Positions 59,308 through 64,000 of a DNA stretch of 64,000 nucleotides are shown here, in pieces. This DNA comes from Sphingobium sp. SYK-6 (GTDB lineage: Bacteria; Pseudomonadota; Alphaproteobacteria; Sphingomonadales; Sphingomonadaceae): assembly GCF_000283515.1 (NCBI RefSeq), contig NC_015976.1, positions 434,001-498,000 of the forward strand, given 5' to 3'. Position 1 is the stretch's first letter; every line of letters begins with the position of its first letter. The notes beneath the pieces are model-generated. The model had not been told where the DNA came from. It searched no databases and was given only the letters and a program-made list of their open reading frames with translations. The position numbers and the translations under genes were made by a program.

Positions 59308-60462
59308 GTGACGAAAAGTTGGTCCGATGCGGTGACCGATGCTGTGAGACGACACGTCGCCGCCACGGGTTTGCGAACCTTCACGCGTCAAGCGCTTATA
59401 GATTCTCAGTTAGACAATATTGTATCGGAAACCGGCTCTGCTGGAGCGACACCTCACCAGACTCTCAGCCGGGAATTGCAGCAACTTCGCGATAGGGGAT
59501 TACTCGAATTTCTCGATCATGGAATCTATCGTTGGATGGGTGCTGCGCCTAACCCGGATCGCAAAGGGTTACATAAAGGCGTCTTCGTTATCGGGTCACA
59601 TTCCATTTATCAGGATGAACCTGATCGTTTTTATCGCTTCCCGGTAAAATGGCTTGCCAATGCCTCCAAGCTCGAAGGCAACTGGATTATCTATCAAGAG
59701 CCCCGGCGTGCCGGACGGCGGGGCTATTATGCTGTTGCCAGGTTCGAAAAAATTGTTCCTGACCCGGCTAAAGAGAAAATGTACTTGGCCCTCATAGCGC
59801 CCGGTTCATATTTGGAATTCGGTCGTGACGTACCTTTTCAGGTGGAGGGCGCGGCGGTCGAGCGAGGGCTCCTAAATCCCGATGGTCGGCTGAACAACGG
59901 ACGAGCCATTCAATCCATAAGGCCGATTTCGGACGAGGATTTCAATCGTATCGTTGGCTTGGGCCTTGTCGATGAAGACGAGCTTTTGCCGAGAAGCGAG
60001 AATGCTGAGGTCCTCAACACCGTTCGGGAAGAGGCTCTACCCTGGCACGGCCAAATCGACCGGGCCACAATGCTTGTCAATCGCACTGTCAGAGATCGGC
60101 AGTTTCGCAAGCGAGTGCTTGATGTCTACGATTGCCGTTGTGCACTGACTGGGATGAAGTTGATCAACGGCGGTGGTCGTGCTGAGGCACAGGCCGCGCA
60201 TATTATGAGCGTCGCGGCCGGTGGGCCTGATCTGGTTAACAACGGAATCGCTCTTTCCGGCACCGTTCACTGGATGTTTGACAGAGGACTGATCTCGTTG
60301 AGCGATGATGGCGAGATTTTACTCTCTCGCAAAATCAACGACATTGAAGGCGTCCGCAGGCTCATCCATGATGACCAGAAAGCTCGATTTCCGATCTCTT
60401 TGGCGCACCGTCCCCATGCGCGTTACCTTGATTGGCACCGGCGCGAGTGCTTCAGCCCTTAA
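59308..60462 (+). CDS. Standalone HNH nuclease with N-terminal DNA/modified-base-reader-like domains
   Basis: 384 residues. Residues 1-78 look like a winged helix (LSRELQQLRDRGLLEFLDHGIYRWMG). Residues 90-205 form a beta-rich unit (VFVIGSHSIYQDEPDRFYRF, EGNWIIYQEPRRAGRRGYYAV, YLALIAPGSYLEF) resembling EVE/PUA/SRA-type modified-base readers, an inference from pattern only. Residues 265-345 are an HNH domain of the restriction-endonuclease type: CRCALTGMKL, AAHIMSVAAGG (His298), LVNNGIAL, TVHWMFDRGLISL (His321). The GTG start follows AAAGGGGG. Codon use is visibly more A+T-rich than neighbours, suggesting transfer. No methylase lies nearby, so it could be a modification-dependent (type IV) restriction enzyme. 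Confidence 0.82.
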   Translation: MTKSWSDAVTDAVRRHVAATGLRTFTRQALIDSQLDNIVSETGSAGATPHQTLSRELQQLRDRGLLEFLDHGIYRWMGAAPNPDRKGLHKGVFVIGSHSIYQDEPDRFYRFPVKWLANASKLEGNWIIYQEPRRAGRRGYYAVARFEKIVPDPAKEKMYLALIAPGSYLEFGRDVPFQVEGAAVERGLLNPDGRLNNGRAIQSIRPISDEDFNRIVGLGLVDEDELLPRSENAEVLNTVREEALPWHGQIDRATMLVNRTVRDRQFRKRVLDVYDCRCALTGMKLINGGGRAEAQAAHIMSVAAGGPDLVNNGIALSGTVHWMFDRGLISLSDDGEILLSRKINDIEGVRRLIHDDQKARFPISLAHRPHARYLDWHRRECFSP

Positions 60463-60504
60463 GGTTCAAACTTTCGAGGGCAGAGGGATTGCTTCTCTGT
60501 AGCC

Positions 60505-61560
60505 CTACTCCGCCGCCACCCCGGCCCGGGAGAACATGTCCTCGCCGCCTTCGGTTTCGTCGCCTGCGCTGTCGTTCGCGCGCATTTTCTTGCGGCTGTC
60601 GAAGCTGTCCCACACTTCGTTCCAGTTGCCGCGCGTGGCGCCCTTGGAATATTCGGTGGCGCGGGTCTCGAAGAAGTTGGCGTGCTCCACGCCGTTGAGC
60701 AGCGGAGTGAGCCAGGGGAGCGGGTGCTCCTCGATCATGTAGACCGGCTTGAAGCCGAGCTGGCCCAGGCGCCAGTCCGCGATGTAGCGGATGTAGCGCT
60801 TGATCTCGTTGGCGGTCATGCCCGGCACCGGCCCCTGCTCGAAGGCGAGGTCGATGAAGGCGTCTTCCAGCCGCACGGTCTTCTGGCAGCAGTCGATGAT
60901 GTCTTCCTTCACCGCCCGGGTGAGGCAGTCGCGCTCCTTCACGAATTCGTGGAACAGGCGCACGATGCCTTCGCAGTGCAGGGTCTCGTCGCGCACGGAC
61001 CAGGTGACGATCTGCCCCATGCCCTTCATCTTGTTGAAGCGCGGGAAGTTCATCAGCATGGCGAAGCTTGCGAAGAGCTGCATGCCCTCGGTGAAGCCGC
61101 CGAACATGGCGAGGGTGCGGGCGATGTCCTCGTCGCTGTCCACGCCGAACTGCTGCATATAGTCATGCTTGGCGCGCATCTCGTCATATTCGAGGAACAT
61201 CGAATATTCGCTCTCGGGCATGCCGATGGTGTCGAGCAGGTGCGAATAGGCCGCGATGTGGATCGTCTCCATGTTGCTGAACGCGGTCAGCATCATCTTG
61301 ATCTCGGTCGGCTTGAACACGCGGCCATATTTGTCGTGGTAGCAATCCTGCACTTCCACGTCCGCCTGAGTGAAGAAGCGGAAGATCTGCGTGAGCAGGT
61401 TGCGCTCATGGTCGGAGAGCTTCTGCGCCCAGTCCCGGCAGTCCTCGCCCAGGGGCACTTCCTCGGGCATCCAGTGCACCTGCTGCTGGCGCTTCCAGAA
61501 GTCATAGGCCCAGGGATATTCGAAGGGCTTGTAGACCTTGGAGGCTTGAAGAAGAGACAT
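60505..61560 (-). CDS. nrdB: Ribonucleotide reductase beta subunit (class I)
   Basis: 351 residues. Di-iron/tyrosyl-radical ligands are visible: QADVEVQDCYHDKY (first carboxylate region), SNMETIHIAAYSHLLD (Glu, His and radical Tyr region) and RDETLHCEGIVRLFHEF (second Glu/His pair). It supplies the radical used by NrdA to reduce ribonucleotides. The Asp/Glu-rich tail before FSRAGVAAE would dock on NrdA. ATG 61560 follows CGGAG; longer frames lack a site. nrdA ends 2.1 kb upstream on the same strand, so the pair is not adjacent. Confidence 0.95.
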   Translation of the reverse strand: MSLLQASKVYKPFEYPWAYDFWKRQQQVHWMPEEVPLGEDCRDWAQKLSDHERNLLTQIFRFFTQADVEVQDCYHDKYGRVFKPTEIKMMLTAFSNMETIHIAAYSHLLDTIGMPESEYSMFLEYDEMRAKHDYMQQFGVDSDEDIARTLAMFGGFTEGMQLFASFAMLMNFPRFNKMKGMGQIVTWSVRDETLHCEGIVRLFHEFVKERDCLTRAVKEDIIDCCQKTVRLEDAFIDLAFEQGPVPGMTANEIKRYIRYIADWRLGQLGFKPVYMIEEHPLPWLTPLLNGVEHANFFETRATEYSKGATRGNWNEVWDSFDSRKKMRANDSAGDETEGGEDMFSRAGVAAE

Positions 61561-61930
61561 GGGATTACTCCGGAACGGCAGAAGAAGCGTGGATGGACGA
61601 GGGCCGGGCGGGGGCGGCGAGGCCCGGGCCGGCGGCACGGATGGAATATGGGCGGATCTGGTGCCCGGGGGAAGAGCGGACGAGCCCTGCGCGGCCGTGA
61701 AAAGCGCGCGCCTGCATGCGTTGCCGCCCGCGCGACCGGCGGCGCATATCGCTGCCCGGACAGGACAAGGACGGCATTGACGATGGACTCCCCGCTGGAC
61801 GTTGCAACACCAGATCAAGGGGTATGCTACGCCGATTCACCACAATGTCTAGCGTCGAGATGGGGGTTGCCCACAGCAAAATTTCTTGCCCGCGGGCTTG
61901 ACTTTCCCGCAGGCGCGCGCGGTCCGCGCG
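61561..61930. other. nrdB upstream region, no gene recognised
   Basis: 370 bases between nrdB and the small membrane gene upstream. The A+T-richer part (61800-61880) carries the candidate NrdR boxes; no other gene is seen. Confidence 0.45.
61807..61855 (-). promoter_or_regulatory. Candidate NrdR box pair upstream of nrdB
   Basis: ACACCAGATCAAGGGG (61807-61822) and CCACAATGTCTAGCGT (61840-61855) both resemble degenerate 16-bp NrdR boxes. Their start-to-start distance of about 33 bases is close to three helical turns, the usual arrangement of paired boxes. Match is imperfect. Confidence 0.4.
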
Positions 61931-62098
61931 TCAGCCCTGGATGCGCTCCAGCCCCCAGGCGAAGATGGCGAGGATGAGCGCGAAGGAGAGCGCCATCGTC
62001 CCGGCGATGCGCTTGAGATAGACGGCCTGCATGCTGCGCGCGGGGCGGGCGAGCAGGATGCCGCCCGCGAGCGCGGAGACGGCCGCCACGCCGGCCAT
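61931..62098 (-). CDS. Small membrane protein, 55 residues
   Basis: Two hydrophobic segments (AGVAAVSALAGGILLA and MALSFALILAIFAWGL) joined by a basic loop (RPARSMQAVYLKR), a typical two-helix inner-membrane protein. No ribosome-binding site precedes ATG 62098; it lies 14 bases behind the stop of the PepSY-type gene, so it may be translated by re-initiation, or start at a CTG near 62122. Function unknown. Confidence 0.6.
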   Translation of the reverse strand: MAGVAAVSALAGGILLARPARSMQAVYLKRIAGTMALSFALILAIFAWGLERIQG

Positions 62099-62112
62099 GA
62101 CGAGAGGCGGCG

Positions 62113-62532
62113 TTATTTCCAGAACAGTTCCTTCCGGTGGCGCGCGCGCCGCTGGCGATACATCTGGAGATACATCCACATGCCCGACCCCGCGAAGAAC
62201 AGCAGGGCGAAGCCGGCGAGAAGCGAGATAATCACGCCCACAGGGCCGAAAAATTCGCCCGAGTGGAGATGATGGAACAGGCCGACGAGCTGGCGCGCGG
62301 CGCTTGGTGCGGGTGGCGTGGCCGGTGTGGTCGCGAGAGCCGTCGCGGGCGCTGCGCCGGCGGCCGGAGCGGCGCTCGCGGGCGCGCCGCGGGGCGGTCC
62401 TTCGCTCTGCGCCTGTTCGAAGAAGCTGCCGCGCGCATACATCGCCGCGAAATGGCTGCCCAGCCCGGTGAGGGCAATGAACAGCATGAAGATGCCAATG
62501 AAAACCGTGATCCAGCGATGCCACTTGCGCAT
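62113..62532 (-). CDS. Small PepSY-type membrane protein
   Basis: 139 residues. RKWHRWITVFIGIFMLFIALTGLGSHF at the N-terminus and LVGLFHHLHSGEFFGPVGVIISLLAGFALLFFAGSGMWMYL at the C-terminus match the helices of PepSY_TM proteins, with a Pro/Ala-rich periplasmic linker between instead of a full domain. HHLHSGEF carries conserved His that could bind heme or metal. AAGGAGCACAAT precedes the ATG. Likely co-transcribed with the small lipoprotein gene upstream. Confidence 0.8.
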   Translation of the reverse strand: MRKWHRWITVFIGIFMLFIALTGLGSHFAAMYARGSFFEQAQSEGPPRGAPASAAPAAGAAPATALATTPATPPAPSAARQLVGLFHHLHSGEFFGPVGVIISLLAGFALLFFAGSGMWMYLQMYRQRRARHRKELFWK

Positions 62533-62572
62533 ATTGTGCTCCTTGCGAGGACGGGAACGTGGCAGCGGAAAT

Positions 62573-62884
62573 TCAGCGCGATCGCCAGCGATCGACATAG
62601 ACAGTGACGGTCTTCGATTTCCGCGCGCCCACGCCGAACACGACGATGCCGAGGAAATAGCCGAAGTCGTACCAGCCGCCCGTGTTCGGCACGGCATAGA
62701 TGGCGACGTCCGGGAAGATCAGCGAGAGCAGCCAGGCGACCGGAAAGATGAAGCCGTGCCACAGCCCGAGCAGGAAACCGGGCGTATCCGGCGCGGTGGA
62801 GACGGCCTGCGCGCTCTGGCGTGCGCAGGCGGCCAGCGCCAGCAGCGCGGAAGCGGCAAGAGCGAGGCGGGGCCATGCGATCAC
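62573..62884 (-). CDS. Small lipoprotein with membrane segment, unknown
   Basis: 103 residues from GTG 62884. WPRLALAASALLALAACARQS is a lipoprotein signal (lipobox LAAC). The mature part has one hydrophobic segment (FLLGLWHGFIFPVAWLLSLIF) and a second, GWYDFGYFLGIVVFGVG. Similar small proteins with LWHG.I.P..WL..LF are found in many bacteria without a known role. The start is uncertain because no clear ribosome-binding site precedes it. Confidence 0.68.
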   Translation of the reverse strand: MIAWPRLALAASALLALAACARQSAQAVSTAPDTPGFLLGLWHGFIFPVAWLLSLIFPDVAIYAVPNTGGWYDFGYFLGIVVFGVGARKSKTVTVYVDRWRSR

Positions 62885-63014
62885 GAGGGCGAAGGGTAGC
62901 GAAGGTCCTGATGGCTGGCAACTCAGGGTTTCCCCGCATTGCGGCGCGCGAGGCAACGCGCGGGCAAGGCCCGACGGGGCGTTGGAGAGTCGCGGCGTGC
63001 TGCGCGCCTTTCCG

Positions 63015-63040
63015 GGAACCGCGGGCCGGGCCCGGGGGTT
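63015..63040 (+). promoter_or_regulatory. EcfG-type promoter of the DUF2171 gene
   Basis: GGAAC (63015-63019), 17 bases, then GGTT (63037-63040): one mismatch from GGAAC-N17-CGTT. The -10 lies 28 bases before the ATG. Confidence 0.55.
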
Positions 63041-63068
63041 GTCCCCACGTCAGTGGGAGACAATCATC

Positions 63069-63371
63069 ATGCATGAGGGACTGCGGATCGAGCCCGGCTC
63101 GGACGTCATCGATGCGAACGGGCAGCGCGTGGGCACGGTCCTCTCCGTGGAAGGCGGGATCATGCGCATGGCCTTTCACGACGCCGGGGTCTCGCCCAGC
63201 CTGCCGATCCGGGTGAACGGCATTGCGCGCGTCGATGCGGATGGCGTGCATCTCGCCGGGCCGGTGTCGCAGGATCTCGGGGGCGAGGGGGACGAGGACG
63301 GGAGCGGCATTGATCTCAACCCCGCCGCCCTGAACGCCCTTCACCGGGGACAGGAAGGCTCCGCCGCGTGA
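63069..63371 (+). CDS. DUF2171 (PRC-barrel-like) protein
   Basis: 100 residues. IEPGSDVIDANGQRVGTVLSVEG is the typical DUF2171 opening, followed by beta strands (MRMAFHDA, LPIRVNGIARVDADGVHLAG) and an acidic tail (GGEGDEDGSG). Family members are small soluble proteins, often stress-induced. GGGAG lies 11 bases before the ATG. An EcfG-like promoter supports stress control. No terminator directly follows; the next one is at 63614. Confidence 0.87.
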   Translation: MHEGLRIEPGSDVIDANGQRVGTVLSVEGGIMRMAFHDAGVSPSLPIRVNGIARVDADGVHLAGPVSQDLGGEGDEDGSGIDLNPAALNALHRGQEGSAA

Positions 63372-63613
63372 AGCGCTGCGCCTGAAAGAGGCCATGCGGG
63401 CTCGCCTGCCCGCTGCCCCTTCCCATTGCCATGGCTGACATAGCTACGCCCGGTCTGCCGGAGGTCCGGCGACGCTGTCCGAAGGGACGGCCGGTGCAGC
63501 CCTTGCGCCCGGCCGCATCGATCCTATCTCCTGTTTACCGGGTTCATCTCCCACAAGGGAGGAGAGAAACTGCAAGGCGACGGACTCCCACACGCCGCCT
63601 TCCGGTTGAAATG
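63372..63613 (+). ncRNA. Possible small RNA or long 3' leader (weak)
   Basis: About 240 bases with no protein gene, ending in a very strong terminator oriented to the + strand. Local stems are visible, for example CTCCC-ACAA-GGGAG near 63550. Either the DUF2171 transcript runs through, or a separate RNA starts here. No known RNA family was recognised. Confidence 0.3.
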
Positions 63614-63654
63614 GTCCGGCCTTCCATCCCCCCGGAAGGCCGGACTTTTCTTTT
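63614..63654 (+). terminator. Strong Rho-independent terminator
   Basis: GTCCGGCCTTCC (63614-63625) pairs with GGAAGGCCGGAC (63634-63645) around an 8-base loop, followed by TTTTCTTTT (63646-63654). Orientation is + strand; on the reverse strand the stem could also mark the end of nrdA but lacks Us. Confidence 0.88.
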
Positions 63655-63694
63655 CAGGCTCTTGCGGGCTGTCTGCGTCCGCTCGCCCTCTGCC

Positions 63695-64000
63695 TTACTG
63701 GCAGGCGAGGCACTCGTCATAATCGGTGTTCGGCAGCTCGATCTTCTTGAGCTCGGCGGTGTTGTCCGCCTCGACCCCGCCCGCGAAGCCCGCGCGCTGG
63801 ATCGACTTGGAGCGCAGATAATAAAGCGACTTCACGCCCAGCTCCCAGGCCCGGTAATGGAGCATGAGCAGATCCCATTTCTCCACGTCGGCGGGGATGA
63901 AGAGATTGAGCGACTGGGCCTGATCGATGAACGGGGCGCGGTCGGCGGCCAGTTCGAGCAGCCAGCGCTGGTCGATCTCGAAGCTGGTCTTGTAGGCGTC
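63695..64000 (-). CDS. nrdA: Ribonucleotide reductase alpha subunit, C-terminal part
   Basis: Only the last 101 residues lie in the window; the frame is open to base 64000. TSFEIDQRWLLELAADRAPF, QAQSLNLFIPADVEKWDLL and HYRAWELGVKSLYYLRS are class Ia NrdA sequence. The end ECLACQ holds the Cys pair (C-x2-C) that accepts electrons from thioredoxin or glutaredoxin to re-reduce the active site. Partner of nrdB at 60505-61560. Confidence 0.94.
   Translation of the reverse strand, partial: DAYKTSFEIDQRWLLELAADRAPFIDQAQSLNLFIPADVEKWDLLMLHYRAWELGVKSLYYLRSKSIQRAGFAGGVEADNTAELKKIELPNTDYDECLACQ

Noticed and set aside
59178..59384. Reverse frame containing CPLCHS opposite the HNH start
   Set aside because: Overlaps the start of a well-supported gene, has no ribosome-binding site and only one Cys pair; kept only as a hint of erosion.
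1..64000. tRNA, rRNA, prophage or insertion-sequence features
   Set aside because: No cloverleaf, rRNA core, transposase, integrase or terminal inverted repeats with target duplications were recognised on reading both strands.

Overview
The window looks like chromosomal DNA of a high-GC alphaproteobacterium, most likely a sphingomonad (Sphingobium/Sphingomonas-like). This is inferred from gene content: several TonB-dependent receptors, a FecI/FecR/TonB-receptor signalling cassette, a Ku/LigD end-joining operon, an otsB-GH15-otsA trehalose operon, a sphingomonad-type Yej oligopeptide transporter and EcfG-type (GGAAC-N16/17-CGTT) promoters. No rRNA, tRNA, CRISPR array, insertion sequence or prophage was recognised.

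Layout. Bases 1-7682 are the 3' part of a giant autotransporter gene that starts upstream of the window. Bases 8160-14566 hold a ribosome-associated (RaiA/HPF-like) protein, a YdeP-type molybdopterin oxidoreductase behind a perfect EcfG-type promoter, a TauE permease, a Tat-exported aminotransferase, a CinA-domain protein and a hemerythrin. A reverse-strand operon ku-mgtC-ligD follows (14909-18853). Bases 19029-27547 are an iron-acquisition district: a PepSY membrane protein, a small membrane protein and a siderophore-type receptor; then a Fur-box-preceded unknown protein with a ferredoxin-NADP reductase; then a heme-type receptor with a DUF6607 protein behind a perfect 19-bp Fur-like palindrome. 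Bases 27858-31227 carry a c-type cytochrome, a VOC-domain protein and a soluble PQQ-dependent dehydrogenase, a plausible periplasmic oxidation chain.

Bases 31560-39674 carry a second autotransporter with thrombospondin-3-like acidic loops, then an ECF sigma factor, FecR, a TonB receptor with an STN signalling domain and a small secreted protein. Bases 40142-44150 are the trehalose operon, whose first gene (otsB) appears to start at a non-standard ATT codon because a perfect EcfG-type promoter overlaps the only upstream ATG. Bases 45142-52988 are yejA-yejA-yejB-yejE-yejF, with a tandem duplication of the binding-protein gene that includes its leader. An orphan binding protein, guanylate kinase and a set of small stress or envelope proteins follow, including two entericidin-like lipoproteins.

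Bases 59308-60462 hold an A+T-richer standalone HNH nuclease with a predicted winged helix and a PUA/EVE-like middle, the best candidate for an accessory defence gene. The window ends with nrdB, a small PepSY/membrane gene group, a DUF2171 protein, a strong terminator with no adjacent gene (possible small RNA) and the 3' end of nrdA.

At least three unlinked transcription units (ydeP, ots, DUF2171), probably also an entericidin and a 52-residue protein, carry EcfG-like promoter signatures, suggesting this stretch is rich in general-stress-response genes.
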